Positions 42,375 through 51,173 of a stretch of DNA of 64,000 bases are shown here, piece after piece. The notes under the pieces were generated by a model. The model was not told the DNA's origin. It saw only the letters and a list, made by a program, of their open reading frames with translations, and did not search any database. Origin of the DNA: Streptomyces misionensis (GTDB lineage Bacteria > Actinomycetota > Actinomycetes > Streptomycetales > Streptomycetaceae); assembly GCF_900104815.1 (NCBI RefSeq), contig NZ_FNTD01000004.1, forward strand, positions 1,426,001-1,490,000, given 5' to 3'. The translations under genes and the position numbers were made by a program. Position 1 is the first letter of the stretch. Every line of letters begins with the position of its first letter.

Positions 42375-42845
42375 TCACGACCTTGGCCGCGGGTCCGGCC
42401 GGCCCGCCGTCGGCACCGGCGCGACGGGGACGGTCCAGGGCAGTTCGATGGAGACCGTCTTGCCGCCCTCCCTGGTGGGCCGGACCCGGAGCCTGCCGCC
42501 GCACTCCGCGGTGAGCCAGCGGATGATCACCATGCCGCGGCCGTTGTCCTGCTGCACGGCCGCGGGCAGCCGCTTGGGGAAGCGCGGGTGACTGTCCGTG
42601 ACACCGATGCGGAGCCGTTCGTCGCGGTCCAGCGCGATGTCGACGGTGAAGGTGGGGGACTGCCCGAGGGTGTGCTGCACGGCGTTGGTGGCGAGCTCGG
42701 AGACGATGAGCCGCACGGTGTCGGCCGCCTCGGTGTCCGACGGCAGGCCCCACTCCGCCAGCGTGCCGACCACGTAGGAGCGGGCGGCGGCGACCGAGGC
42801 GGGTTCGCTCGGCAGAATGACGGATGCTTCCAGATGGTCTGCCAT
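42375..42845 (-). CDS. HATPase_c_2 regulatory ATPase (anti-sigma-like) of a WhiJ-type trio
   Basis: 156 residues from ATG 42845. GHKL core: SYVVGTLAEWGLPSDTEAAD, LIVSELATNAVQHTLG (N box), LRIGVTDSHPRFP (G1) and DNGRGMVIIRWLTAECGG (G2). RsbW-like proteins bind sigma factors or anti-anti-sigma partners. Streptomyces often pair this gene with XRE-DUF5753 and DUF397 genes as here, the WhiJ-like arrangement that affects development. It is divergent from the XRE gene. Confidence 0.88.
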   Translation of the reverse strand: MADHLEASVILPSEPASVAAARSYVVGTLAEWGLPSDTEAADTVRLIVSELATNAVQHTLGQSPTFTVDIALDRDERLRIGVTDSHPRFPKRLPAAVQQDNGRGMVIIRWLTAECGGRLRVRPTREGGKTVSIELPWTVPVAPVPTAGRPDPRPRS

Positions 42846-42973
42846 GGCGACGTCGTCCCTTTCCCACGGGACCGAAGTCCGACATGGAGCGGATGGTTCG
42901 AGTACGGTCCCGGACTGGTGCTTCCTCGCCAGACTGCCACCACCGCGCCGGTCACGGGGAGCGATCCACCAAG

Positions 42974-42983
42974 ATATGCATAT
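42974..42983. promoter_or_regulatory. AT-rich palindrome between ATPase and XRE genes
   Basis: ATATGCATAT (perfect 10-bp palindrome) within the AT-rich AAGATATGCATATATCTG lies in the 213-nt divergent promoter gap, otherwise ~65% GC. A possible operator of the XRE protein. Confidence 0.45.
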
Positions 42984-43058
42984 ATCTGTCGCTCGATGCG
43001 GTGAACTCTGCGACGGGAGACCGTATTCGGGCGGCCCGGAAGGAGTAAGGAGGAGCCC

Positions 43059-43919
43059 ATGCAGAACGGGCCGGCAGTGCGCCGTCGCAAATTGGGTGCC
43101 GAACTGCGCACGCTGCGCACGGGGGCGGGACTCACCAGTGGGGAGGCCGCCCGGCTGGTCGGCTGGCACCAGTCGAAGGTGAGCCGTATCGAGACGGGCT
43201 CCAGTGGCGTGAAACCGGCCGATCTGCGCTTGCTGCTGGACGCCTACGCCGTGCGGGACGCCCAGCTGCGCGAGCTGCTGCTGATGCTGGCGGGCTCCGA
43301 GAACGACGGCGACCGCGACCGCTGGTGGCACGCCTACCGCGGGGTGCTGCCGCCCACCTACCGGGACTTCATCAGCCTGGAGTCGCAGGCCCGCGCGATG
43401 CGCACGCTGGAGACCACGGTGGTGCCCGGCCTGCTCCAGACGGCCGAGTACGCCCGCGCGGTGACCCGGGCGGCCGTCAAGGACCTGGACGAGGAGCGCC
43501 TGGACGCGCTGGTGGAGGTGCGGCTGGCCCGGCAGGACGTGCTGCGCTCGAACCCTCCGCTGGAGCTGTGCGCGGTCCTGGACGAGGCGGTGCTGCGGCG
43601 CGAGGTGGGCGGCCCCGAGGTGATGGCGCGGCAGCTGGAGCGGCTGATGGAGGCCGCGCTGCTGCCCCAAGTGCGGCTACAGGTACTTCCGTTCGGGGCG
43701 GGAGCGCATGTCGGCCTCACCGGCCCTTTCGTTATTTTCTCATTTCCGAGCACTTCTGATCTCGATGTGGTTGTTCTAGACCAATTGACGAGTAGCCTCT
43801 ACCTGGAACGGAAAGAAGACCTCCGGGCGTACTCGGAGGCCTTCCAGACCCTCCAGGAACACGCTCTTTCCCCCCACGATTCGCTCGCCTACATCGCCGG
43901 GATAGGTGACGGCGCGTAA
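43059..43919 (+). CDS. XRE regulator with DUF5753 (WhiJ-like)
   Basis: 286 residues from ATG 43059 with AAGGAGGAG upstream. HTH at residues ~5-65 (RKLGAELRTLRTGAGLTSGE, WHQSKVSRIETGSSGVKPAD). DUF5753 from ~95 (FISLESQARAMRTLETTVVP, GLLQTAEYARAV). The segment nt 43720-43795 has rare, AT-ending codons (GTT, ATT, TCA, TTT, CTA, TTG) unlike the rest. It is paired with the DUF397 gene (10 nt downstream) and the divergent ATPase. Acts as a DNA-bound repressor probably relieved by the DUF397 partner. Confidence 0.9.
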   Translation: MQNGPAVRRRKLGAELRTLRTGAGLTSGEAARLVGWHQSKVSRIETGSSGVKPADLRLLLDAYAVRDAQLRELLLMLAGSENDGDRDRWWHAYRGVLPPTYRDFISLESQARAMRTLETTVVPGLLQTAEYARAVTRAAVKDLDEERLDALVEVRLARQDVLRSNPPLELCAVLDEAVLRREVGGPEVMARQLERLMEAALLPQVRLQVLPFGAGAHVGLTGPFVIFSFPSTSDLDVVVLDQLTSSLYLERKEDLRAYSEAFQTLQEHALSPHDSLAYIAGIGDGA

Positions 43920-43929
43920 GGAGGCACCA

Positions 43930-44154
43930 TTGTCAGCATTGCCTCGGAACGTCCCTGCCAGTACCGACCTGTACGACGTGCGCTGGCTGCGCAGCAGTTA
44001 CAGCACCGGAGCCAACAACTGCGTGGAGACGGCCCGGCCGCGCTCCGGACCCTGGTCCGGACTGCTCGCCGTGCGCGACTCGAAGGACCCCGCGGGTCCC
44101 GCGCTGCTCTTCTCCGCCCCCAGCTGGGCCGGTTTCGTGGCCGCGCTGCGCTGA
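43930..44154 (+). CDS. DUF397 small protein
   Basis: 74 residues from TTG 43930 with AAGGAGG 5 nt before it; GTG 43906, overlapping the regulator stop, is an in-frame alternative. The DUF397 pattern is complete: VRWLRSSYSTGANNCVETA, LLAVRDSKDPAGPALLFSAP, WAGFVAALR. DUF397 proteins partner with the XRE-DUF5753 regulators encoded beside them and may counteract their DNA binding. No TM, no catalytic motif. Confidence 0.88.
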   Translation: MSALPRNVPASTDLYDVRWLRSSYSTGANNCVETARPRSGPWSGLLAVRDSKDPAGPALLFSAPSWAGFVAALR

Positions 44155-44193
44155 GACCCGGTCGGGTGCGAGGCACGGCCGTGTTCCGCCGAC

Positions 44194-45321
44194 TCATGGT
44201 CGCGTTTCGCCGATGACCCCGACCGCGTGTGCGATCTGCGCGCCGGAGAGGTCCGCACGCGCGGTCAGCCTCAGCCGTGAGATGCCGTCGGGCACGGAGG
44301 GAGGTCGGAAACAGCCCACGGCCAGGCCGGCCGTACGGCAGTCGGCCGCCCAGCGCACCGCCTGCTCCGGGGACGGAGCCCGCACGGAGACCACCGCGGC
44401 GTCCGGACGCACCGCCTCCAGGCCCGCGGTGGTCAGCCTCGTGTACAGCTCCCCCGCCACCGCGCGGGCCCGCGCCGCCCGTTCGGGCTCGCGGGCGAGC
44501 AGCCGCAGGGCCGCGAGGGCCGCACCGGCCGCCGCCGGGGCCAGTCCGGTGTCGAAGATGAACGTCCGGGCCGCGTTGACCAGATGGTCGATCACCCGCG
44601 CGGGACCCAGCACCACGCCGCCCTGGCTGCCCAGCGACTTGGACAGGGTTGCCGTGACCACCACGTCCGGGGCGCCCGCGAGCCCGGCCGCGTGCGCCGA
44701 GCCGCGCCCGCCCTCGCCCAGGACACCGAGACCGTGGGCGTCGTCCACGACGAGTCCGGCGCCCCGTTCCCGGCACGCCTCGGCCAGCTCGGCCAGCGGC
44801 GCCCGGTCCCCGTCGACCGAGAACACGGTGTCGGAGACGACGATGGCCGCTCCCCCGCGCGTGGCCAGGGCCTTGCGCACCGCCTGCGGGTCGGCGTGCC
44901 CGACGACCTGGACCTCGCCCCGGGCGAGCCGGCAGCCGTCGATCAGCGAGGCGTGGTTGCCCGCGTCGGAGACGACGAGGGAGCCGTGCGGGCCGAGCGC
45001 GGTGACCGCGGCCAGGTTGGCGGCGTAGCCGGAGGAGAAGACCAGGGCGGCCTCGAAGCCGCAGAAGGCGGCCAGTTCGCGCTCCAGCTCGGCGTGGAGC
45101 GCGGTGGTGCCGGTGACCAGCCGGGAGCCGGTGGCGCCGCCGCCCCAGGTGCGGGCGGCCCGGGCCGCGCCCTCGGTGACCTCGGGGTGGCGGGCCAGGC
45201 CCAGGTAGTCGTTGCTCGCCAGATCGAGCAACGGTGACTCGGCGGGGCGCGGGCTGAGGCGCCGTACGAGCCCGGCGTCGCGACGCGCCCGCGCCTGCTC
45301 CTCGATCCAGCCGAACGCCAT
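44194..45321 (-). CDS. bioF: 8-amino-7-oxononanoate synthase
   Basis: 375 residues from ATG 45321. PLP fold type I: LASNDYLGLARHPEVTEGAA, GSRLVTGTTALHAELERELA, SDAGNHASLIDGCRL, VVDDAHGLGVLGEGGRG, and VVTATLSKSLGSQGG (Lys Schiff base). It joins pimeloyl-CoA/ACP to L-alanine in biotin synthesis. Unlike bioB-bioA-bioD it is on the minus strand, divergent from bioB, with a 10-bp inverted repeat between. No bioC/bioH is seen in the window. Confidence 0.93.
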   Translation of the reverse strand: MAFGWIEEQARARRDAGLVRRLSPRPAESPLLDLASNDYLGLARHPEVTEGAARAARTWGGGATGSRLVTGTTALHAELERELAAFCGFEAALVFSSGYAANLAAVTALGPHGSLVVSDAGNHASLIDGCRLARGEVQVVGHADPQAVRKALATRGGAAIVVSDTVFSVDGDRAPLAELAEACRERGAGLVVDDAHGLGVLGEGGRGSAHAAGLAGAPDVVVTATLSKSLGSQGGVVLGPARVIDHLVNAARTFIFDTGLAPAAAGAALAALRLLAREPERAARARAVAGELYTRLTTAGLEAVRPDAAVVSVRAPSPEQAVRWAADCRTAGLAVGCFRPPSVPDGISRLRLTARADLSGAQIAHAVGVIGETRP

Positions 45322-45378
45322 GAGTCCTCCGGTCGTTTTGTAGGTAGCGGACAGACCCTAGCGGCCCGGGCCGTCGTC

Positions 45379-45404
45379 CACCGTGTGGCGATACCCACAC
45401 GGTG
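45379..45404. promoter_or_regulatory. Biotin-operon operator candidate: CACCGTGTGG-N6-CCACACGGTG
   Basis: A perfect 10-bp inverted repeat (arms 45379-45388 and 45395-45404) lies midway between divergent bioF and bioB, 57 nt upstream of the bioF start and 64 nt upstream of the bioB start. A shared site for a biotin-responsive repressor (BioQ- or BirA-like) is the natural reading; it is longer than usual operators and could also form RNA hairpins. Confidence 0.65.
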
Positions 45405-45468
45405 AAGCGTCTTCGTTGTGCAAACTCTCCTTGGCCCGGGGCAGTCTCGTAGGACAGGATCGGGCCTC

Positions 45469-46611
45469 ATGGACCTGCTGAACACGCTGGTGGACAAGGG
45501 GCTTCGGCGCGAGCTGCCGACCCGCGAGGAAGCACTCGCCGTGCTGGCCACCTCCGACGACGACCTGCTCGATGTGGTGGCCGCGGCCGGCAAGGTGCGC
45601 CGGCACTGGTTCGGCCGCCGCGTGAAACTCAACTACCTGGTCAACCTCAAGTCCGGCCTGTGCCCCGAGGACTGCTCCTACTGCTCCCAGCGGCTCGGCT
45701 CCGAGGCGGGCATCCTCAAGTACACCTGGCTCAAGCCCGACGAGGCGTCCAAGGCGGCGGCCGCGGGGCTGGCGGGCGGGGCCAAGCGGGTCTGCCTGGT
45801 GGCCAGCGGGCGCGGCCCGACCGACCGGGACGTGGACCGGGTCTCGCAGACCATCAAGGCGATCAAGGACGAGAACGAGGGCGTCGAGGTGTGCGCGTGC
45901 CTCGGGCTGCTCTCCGACGGCCAGGCCGAGCGGCTGCGCGAGGCGGGCGCGGACGCGTACAACCACAACCTGAACACCTCGGAGTCCACCTACGGGGACA
46001 TCACCACCACCCACACGTACGCCGATCGGGTGGACACGGTGCAGAAGGCGCACGCGGCCGGACTGTCGCCCTGCTCCGGTCTGATCGCCGGGATGGGCGA
46101 GAGCGACGAGGACCTGGTGGACGTCGTCTTCTCGCTGCGCGAGCTGGACCCCGACTCCGTTCCGGTGAACTTCCTGATCCCGTTCGAGGGCACCCCGCTG
46201 GCCAAGGAGTGGAACCTCACCCCCCAGCGCTGCCTGCGGATCCTGGCGATGGTCCGCTTCGTCTGCCCGGACGTGGAGGTGCGCATCGCGGGCGGCCGCG
46301 AGGTCCACCTGCGCACCATGCAGCCGCTGGCGCTGCACCTGGCCAACTCGATCTTCCTCGGCGACTACCTGACCAGCGAGGGCCAGGCGGGCAAGGCCGA
46401 CCTGGAGATGATCGCCGACGCCGGCTTCGAGGTGGAGGGCGCCGACCAGGTGACCCTGCCGGAGCACCGGGCGGCCGGCGGCTGCCACGAGGGGGCCGGG
46501 GCCTGCGGCTCGGCGCCCGCGGAAGCGCAGCCGGTCGCGGGCGAGCCCCGGACCGATCTGGTGGCCGTCCGCCGCCGGGGCGCCGGAACGGACCTCGCGC
46601 CCAATGCCTGA
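45469..46611 (+). CDS. bioB: Biotin synthase
   Basis: 380 residues from ATG 45469. Radical-SAM motif CPEDCSYC with Cys65, Cys69, Cys72; [17 protein letters not shown] SAM region ([10 protein letters not shown]); [40 protein letters not shown] with the Arg ligand of the [2Fe-2S] cluster. It inserts sulfur into dethiobiotin. The last ~50 residues are an Ala/Gly/Pro-rich tail beyond the catalytic fold. The stop lies 8 nt inside bioA. Confidence 0.95.
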   Translation: MDLLNTLVDKGLRRELPTREEALAVLATSDDDLLDVVAAAGKVRRHWFGRRVKLNYLVNLKSGLCPEDCSYCSQRLGSEAGILKYTWLKPDEASKAAAAGLAGGAKRVCLVASGRGPTDRDVDRVSQTIKAIKDENEGVEVCACLGLLSDGQAERLREAGADAYNHNLNTSESTYGDITTTHTYADRVDTVQKAHAAGLSPCSGLIAGMGESDEDLVDVVFSLRELDPDSVPVNFLIPFEGTPLAKEWNLTPQRCLRILAMVRFVCPDVEVRIAGGREVHLRTMQPLALHLANSIFLGDYLTSEGQAGKADLEMIADAGFEVEGADQVTLPEHRAAGGCHEGAGACGSAPAEAQPVAGEPRTDLVAVRRRGAGTDLAPNA

Positions 46612-47893
46612 CGCGTTCCCGCCGGACGTCGCCGGGCTGCTGGAGCTGGACCGCCGGCACGTGTGGCATCCGTACGGCCCGATGCCCGGACGTGTCGAAC
46701 CGCTCGTCGTTAAGTCGGCGAGCGGGGTCCGGCTGCGGCTCGCGGACGGCTCGGGCGAGCTGGTGGACGGCATGTCGTCGTGGTGGTCGGCCATCCACGG
46801 CTACAACCACCCCGTGCTCAACGAGGCCGTGACCGGGCAGCTTTCGCGGATGAGCCACGTGATGTTCGGCGGGCTCACCCACGAGCCCGCGGTCCGGCTC
46901 GCGAAGCTCCTTGTCGACATGTCGCCGGACGGTCTGGAACACGTCTTCCTGGCCGACTCCGGCTCGGTGTCGGTCGAGGTCGCGGTGAAGATGTGCCTCC
47001 AGTACTGGCGTTCGCTCGGCCGGCCCGGCAAGCAGCGGATGCTGACCTGGCGGGGCGGCTACCACGGGGACACCTGGCATCCGATGTCGGTGTGCGACCC
47101 CGAGGGCGGGATGCACGAGCTGTGGTCGGGGGTGCTGCCGCGCCAGGTCTTCGCGGACGCGCCCCCGGCGGAGTACGACGAGTCGTACGCGCGGACGCTG
47201 CGCGAGCTGATCGCCCGGCACGCGGACGAACTGGCCGGGGTGATCGTGGAGCCGGTGGTGCAGGGCGCCGGCGGGATGCGCTTCCACTCCCCCGGGTACC
47301 TGCGGGTGCTGCGCGAGGCCTGCGACGCGCACGACGTGCTGCTGGTGTTCGACGAGATCGCGACCGGGTTCGGGCGCACGGGGGCGCTGTTCGCGGCGGA
47401 CCACGCGGCCGTCACGCCGGATGTGATGTGTGTGGGCAAGGCGCTGACCGGCGGTTACCTGACGATGGCGGCCACGCTGTGCACCGCGCGGGTGGCCGAC
47501 GGGATCTCGCGCGGCGAGGTGCCGGTGCTGGCGCACGGGCCGACGTTCATGGGCAATCCGCTGGCCGCGGCCGTGGCCTGCGCCTCCCTGGAGCTGCTGC
47601 TGGGCCAGGACTGGCAGGCCGAGGTGAAGCGGATCGAGGCGGGCCTGCGGGCCGGGCTGACCCCCGCGGCCGAGTTGCCCGGGGTGCGGGACGTGCGGGT
47701 GCTGGGCGCGATCGGGGTCGTCCAGCTGGACCACGAGGTCGACATGGCCGCGGCCACGCGTGCGGCCGTGCGGGAGGGCGTGTGGCTGCGTCCGTTCCGG
47801 GACCTGGTGTACACGATGCCGCCGTACGTCACCTCCGACGAGGACGTGGCGAGGATCGCGCGCGCGGTGTGTGCCGCGGCGCGGGAGGGATGA
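46604..47893 (+). CDS. bioA: Adenosylmethionine--8-amino-7-oxononanoate transaminase
   Basis: 429 residues from ATG 46604, overlapping bioB by 8 bp. BioA marks: [101 protein letters not shown] (Lys Schiff base), [20 protein letters not shown]. It uses SAM as amino donor. The start overlap with bioB and 1-nt gap to bioD show one operon. Confidence 0.95.
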   Translation: MPDAFPPDVAGLLELDRRHVWHPYGPMPGRVEPLVVKSASGVRLRLADGSGELVDGMSSWWSAIHGYNHPVLNEAVTGQLSRMSHVMFGGLTHEPAVRLAKLLVDMSPDGLEHVFLADSGSVSVEVAVKMCLQYWRSLGRPGKQRMLTWRGGYHGDTWHPMSVCDPEGGMHELWSGVLPRQVFADAPPAEYDESYARTLRELIARHADELAGVIVEPVVQGAGGMRFHSPGYLRVLREACDAHDVLLVFDEIATGFGRTGALFAADHAAVTPDVMCVGKALTGGYLTMAATLCTARVADGISRGEVPVLAHGPTFMGNPLAAAVACASLELLLGQDWQAEVKRIEAGLRAGLTPAAELPGVRDVRVLGAIGVVQLDHEVDMAAATRAAVREGVWLRPFRDLVYTMPPYVTSDEDVARIARAVCAAAREG

Positions 47894-47894
47894 C

Positions 47895-48635
47895 ATGCCG
47901 GTACTGGTGATCACGGGAACGGGCACGGAGGTCGGCAAGACCGTCACCACGGCCGCCCTCGCCGCGGCGGCGGTCGCGGCCGGGCGTTCGGTGGCCGTGC
48001 TGAAGGCCGCGCAGACGGGGGTACGGCCGGACGAGCGCGGTGACGCCGACGAGGTGGCGCGGCTCGCGGGGGCCGTCACGGCGGACGAACTGGCGCGGTA
48101 TCCGGAGCCGTTGGCGCCGGGGACGGCGGCGCGGCGGGCGGGCATGGCGCCCGTGCACCCGCGGGAGGTGGCCGAGCGGGCCGCCAAGCTGGCCACGGAG
48201 CACGATCTGGTGCTGGTCGAGGGGGCGGGCGGGCTGCTCGTCCGGTTCGACGCGGAGGGCGGCACGCTGGCCGACGCGGCGCGGCTGCTGGGGGCGCCGG
48301 TGCTGATCGTGGCCACGGCGGGGCTCGGCACGCTGAACACCACGGAACTGACGGCGCGCGAGCTGCGCCGCCGGGACCTGGAGCCGGCCGGGGTCGTCAT
48401 CGGCAGCTGGCCCGCCGTCCCCGACCTGGCCACCCGCTGCAACGTCGCCGACCTCCCGGAGGTCGCCGGCGCCCCCCTCCTGGGCGCCCTTCCCGCGGGA
48501 GCGGGCGCCCTGCCCCCGGCGGACTTCCGCGCCCAGGCCCCGGCCTGGCTGGCGCCACGCCTGGACGGCACCTGGGACGCGGCGGCCTTCCGGGCCAGGG
48601 AGGGGGCCCGGCTGGAGCCCGGAGGTACGGCCTAG
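47895..48635 (+). CDS. bioD: Dethiobiotin synthetase
   Basis: 246 residues from ATG 47895 with GGGAGGG upstream. P-loop VITGTGTEVGKTVTTAALA at the N terminus, VLKAAQTGV with the catalytic Lys region, LVLVEGAGGLLVRFD, and ATAGLGTLNTTELTARELR. It closes the ureido ring with CO2 and ATP. The C terminus (APAWLAPRLDGTWD) is ordinary. A 17-bp hairpin begins one base after the stop. Confidence 0.93.
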   Translation: MPVLVITGTGTEVGKTVTTAALAAAAVAAGRSVAVLKAAQTGVRPDERGDADEVARLAGAVTADELARYPEPLAPGTAARRAGMAPVHPREVAERAAKLATEHDLVLVEGAGGLLVRFDAEGGTLADAARLLGAPVLIVATAGLGTLNTTELTARELRRRDLEPAGVVIGSWPAVPDLATRCNVADLPEVAGAPLLGALPAGAGALPPADFRAQAPAWLAPRLDGTWDAAAFRAREGARLEPGGTA

Positions 48636-48682
48636 GAGGGCCGGGGAGGGGGCCCGGCGAGGACTCCCCCTCCCCGGCCCTC
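48636..48682 (+). terminator. Terminator of the bioBAD operon
   Basis: GAGGGCCGGGGAGGGGG (48636-48652) pairs perfectly with CCCCCTCCCCGGCCCTC (48666-48682), 17-bp stem with 13-nt loop, directly at the bioD stop. Confidence 0.85.
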
Positions 48683-48830
48683 GAAGCCGTCGAGGTCTCC
48701 CCCGGCCCTCTGCCAGCGGCGGCCCCCCGGCCTCTCGAACACCCGTGCCCGCCGCGCACGTCCGCCCGAGGGTGGCGCCCGCTCCCGCGGGGGACACTTC
48801 CCCTGGGCCCACGGTGTCCTGGAGGTCGGT

Positions 48831-49520
48831 ATGCGGCTGGGGTCGAAGGCGGTCGGCGGGCGGCGGGAGCCCGGTGCGCATCCGGTGTTCGCCCGGTACT
48901 ACGCGCGGGCCAGTGCCGGGGCCGAGACGCGGCTGGGGTTCGCCCGGGTGCGGGGACGGCTGCTGGCGGGGCTGAGCGGCCGGGTGCTCGAGGTCGGCGC
49001 GGGCAACGGGCTGAACTTCGCGCACTACCCCGGCACCGTCAGCGAGGTCGTCGCCATCGAACCGGAGCCGCTGCTGCGGCGGTTGGCGCTGGAGTCGGCG
49101 CTGCGCGCGCAGGTGCCGGTCGACGTCGCACCCGGCGCGGCCGAGGCGCTGCCCGTCAAGAGCGAGGCGTTCGACGCGGTCGTGCTGTCCCTGGTGCTGT
49201 GCAGCGTGCGGGACGTGGCGCGGACGCTGGGCGAGGTGCGCCGGGTGCTCCGGCCGGGCGCGCAGGTGCGGTTCTTCGAGCACGGGCGGGGCGGCGGCCG
49301 GCCGATGCGGTTCGCACAGCGCGCCCTGGACCTGACGGTGTGGCCGGCGCTCGCCGGCGGCTGTCACCTGTCCCGGGACCCGCTGGCCGCACTGCGGGCC
49401 GCGGGGTTCGAACTCGGGCCGCACCGGAGCCTGCTGGTGCCCGAGCGGGGGCCGAGGCTGCCGGCCTCGTACTGTGTGCTGGGCACCGCCTGGCGTCCGG
49501 ACGAGGCGGGCGGGCGCTGA
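48831..49520 (+). CDS. Class I SAM-dependent methyltransferase
   Basis: 229 residues from ATG 48831. SAM fold: VLEVGAGNGLNFAHYPGTVS (motif I), EPEPLLRRLALESA, GAAEALPVKSEAFDAVVLSL (motif II-like), EVRRVLRPGAQVRFFEHGRG. Resembles UbiE/Mtf11 of unknown substrate; the C-terminal sheet (HLSRDPLAALRAAGFELGPH) is typical. It lies alone between the biotin operon and a TA pair on the other strand. Confidence 0.85.
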   Translation: MRLGSKAVGGRREPGAHPVFARYYARASAGAETRLGFARVRGRLLAGLSGRVLEVGAGNGLNFAHYPGTVSEVVAIEPEPLLRRLALESALRAQVPVDVAPGAAEALPVKSEAFDAVVLSLVLCSVRDVARTLGEVRRVLRPGAQVRFFEHGRGGGRPMRFAQRALDLTVWPALAGGCHLSRDPLAALRAAGFELGPHRSLLVPERGPRLPASYCVLGTAWRPDEAGGR

Positions 49521-49907
49521 TCACAGGCTCCAGCGGCGCAGCTCCCGGGCGATCTCGTCCACGCTCGCCGAGCCGTCCTTCACCAGCCGGGCGAGGTCGC
49601 GCACCTGTTCCGGCGTGGTGACCACCTTGACGCCGCTGGCGACCAGGTAGGCGTAGGCGACCGCGGAGGCGAACAGCGCGTTGGAGCGCTCCAGCGCCGG
49701 CACGTGGATGAGCAGCTGGAGGAGGGCGGCGGCCCGGGCGTACGGGGTCTCGTACACCGGCACGCCGAATATCTCCGCCCGGTGCCGGGCGACGGCGGCG
49801 ATCAGCGCGCCCCAGTCGGCGACCTGCGGGTCCCCGGGCGTCTTCTGTTCGGCGAGCATGAGCAGCCAGGCGAGGTCGATGCTCAGCCCGTTGGGGGAAT
49901 CGCTCAA
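49521..49907 (-). CDS. Fic/Doc-like toxin with divergent active-site motif
   Basis: 128 residues from TTG 49907. Streptomyces Fic-like fold: AWLLMLAEQKTPGDPQVAD, VPVYETPYARAAALLQLLIH, NALFASAVAYAYLVASG. The canonical HPFxxGNxR is replaced by LIHVPALERSNALFAS, keeping the His and an Asn but not the Gly-Asn-(K/G)-R set. So AMP- or phosphate-transfer as in Doc may be lost or changed. It follows an RHH antitoxin gene by 4 nt, as expected for a TA operon. Start choice: TTG just after the antitoxin stop. Confidence 0.75.
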   Translation of the reverse strand: MSDSPNGLSIDLAWLLMLAEQKTPGDPQVADWGALIAAVARHRAEIFGVPVYETPYARAAALLQLLIHVPALERSNALFASAVAYAYLVASGVKVVTTPEQVRDLARLVKDGSASVDEIARELRRWSL

Positions 49908-49911
49908 GGGA

Positions 49912-50154
49912 TCAGCTGCGTCCTTCGGCCGGACCGGTGCCGCGCGCCTCGGAGAACTCCTCGGCGAACACGGACTCGTACTGCTTCATGAAGTCGGCGG
50001 CCGCCTCCACGAACGTACGGCCGACTTCGCCGGTGTCCTGTCTGACCAGTTCCTCGATGTAGCGGTTCACGCTCATCCCCCGGGCCAGCGCGCGCTCCCG
50101 GGCCGCGCGGGCGGTGCCCTCGTCCACGCGCACGTTCAACTGGGTCTTCGCCAT
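49912..50154 (-). CDS. Ribbon-helix-helix antitoxin
   Basis: 80 residues from ATG 50154. RHH fold: KTQLNVRVDEGTARAARERALA, RGMSVNRYIEELVRQDTGE. The tail (FMKQYESVFAEEFSEARGT) probably binds the Fic-like toxin encoded 4 nt downstream. Two GCTAGC boxes directly upstream of its start are a likely autoregulatory site. The neighbour and size support a type II antitoxin. Confidence 0.85.
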   Translation of the reverse strand: MAKTQLNVRVDEGTARAARERALARGMSVNRYIEELVRQDTGEVGRTFVEAAADFMKQYESVFAEEFSEARGTGPAEGRS

Positions 50155-50162
50155 GTCTCGAC

Positions 50163-50182
50163 GCTAGCGCCAAGCCGCTAGC
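50163..50182. promoter_or_regulatory. TA operator: two GCTAGC boxes 14 bp apart
   Basis: GCTAGC at 50163-50168 and 50177-50182, each a 6-bp palindrome, begin 8 nt before the antitoxin ATG. The tandem arrangement suits a dimer of RHH dimers. Confidence 0.6.
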
Positions 50183-50310
50183 ACGGGCAAACGGGCGCGG
50201 GGGCACAGTGGGGGCGCACGGGAGCTTTCGCCGGGGGCTCGGCGCACCGTTCCCGCAGGTCCCCCGGGGCCCGCCCGGCCGCCCGGCCCGTCGTGGATTC
50301 CCGCTGTGCG

Positions 50311-50357
50311 CCCGGTCACATTAGGCTCACCCGGGACGGGTAGTACCGGTGACCGGG
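50311..50357. promoter_or_regulatory. Inverted repeat flanking the ABC operon promoter
   Basis: CCCGGTCAC (50311-50319) and GTGACCGGG (50349-50357) are perfect 9-bp arms with 29 bp between; the second ends 8 nt before the TTG start. A regulator could bridge the promoter. Confidence 0.45.
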
Positions 50358-50365
50358 AGGCGGAC

Positions 50366-51169
50366 TTGTCCACGGCCCCTGCCGCGCAGCACGCCCCGGG
50401 CCGCACGCCGGGCGAGGGGACCGCGGCCCGCGCCCGCGCGCTGACCAAGGCGTACGGCACCGGCGAGACCGCCGTCCTCGCGCTGGACTCGGTGGACGTG
50501 GACATCGCGCGGGGCCGGTTCACCGCCGTGATGGGGCCCTCGGGGTCCGGCAAGTCCACGCTCATGCACTGTCTGGCCGGGCTCGACACGGTGTCGGCCG
50601 GGCAGGTGTGGCTGGGCGACACCGAACTCACCGGCCTGCGGGAGCGGGAGCTGACCCGGCTGCGGCGGGACCGGGTCGGGTTCGTGTTCCAGTCGTTCAA
50701 CCTGATCCCGACGCTGACCGCCGCGGAGAACATCACCCTGCCGATGGACATCGCGGGCCGCGGCCCCGACAAGGAGTGGCTGGACCAGGTCGTCGACAGG
50801 CTCGGGCTGCGCGATCGGCTGACGCACCGGCCCGGCCGGCTCTCCGGCGGCCAGCAGCAGCGGGTCGCGTGCGCGCGGGCGCTGGCCTCCCGGCCGGAGC
50901 TGATCTTCGCGGACGAGCCGACGGGCAACCTGGACTCGCGGGCGGGCCTGGAGGTGCTGCGCTTTCTGCGCGACGCGGTGGACGACCTGGGGCAGACGGT
51001 CGTCATGGTCACGCACGACCCGAACGCCGCCGCCCACGCGGACCTGGTGCTCTTCCTGGCCGACGGGCGGCTCGTGGACGAGCTGGCCCGGCCGACGGCG
51101 GAGCGGGTGCTGGAGCGGATGAAACGCTTCGACAGGGCGCGTGCCCTGCCGGACGCGCGGGAGGACTGA
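50366..51169 (+). CDS. ABC transporter ATP-binding protein (LolD/MacB type)
   Basis: 267 residues from TTG 50366 preceded by GGGAGG (50355-50360). Walker A GPSGSGKSTLMHCLAG, Q-loop FVFQSFNLIPTLTAAENITL, signature RLSGGQQQRVACARAL, Walker B LIFADEPTGNLDSR, H-loop MVTHDP. It powers the FtsX-like permease encoded 4 nt after. N-terminal 30 residues are variable and Ala-rich. Likely exports lipids, antibiotics or peptides; the substrate is unseen. Confidence 0.92.
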   Translation: MSTAPAAQHAPGRTPGEGTAARARALTKAYGTGETAVLALDSVDVDIARGRFTAVMGPSGSGKSTLMHCLAGLDTVSAGQVWLGDTELTGLRERELTRLRRDRVGFVFQSFNLIPTLTAAENITLPMDIAGRGPDKEWLDQVVDRLGLRDRLTHRPGRLSGGQQQRVACARALASRPELIFADEPTGNLDSRAGLEVLRFLRDAVDDLGQTVVMVTHDPNAAAHADLVLFLADGRLVDELARPTAERVLERMKRFDRARALPDARED

Positions 51170-51173
51170 GCCG

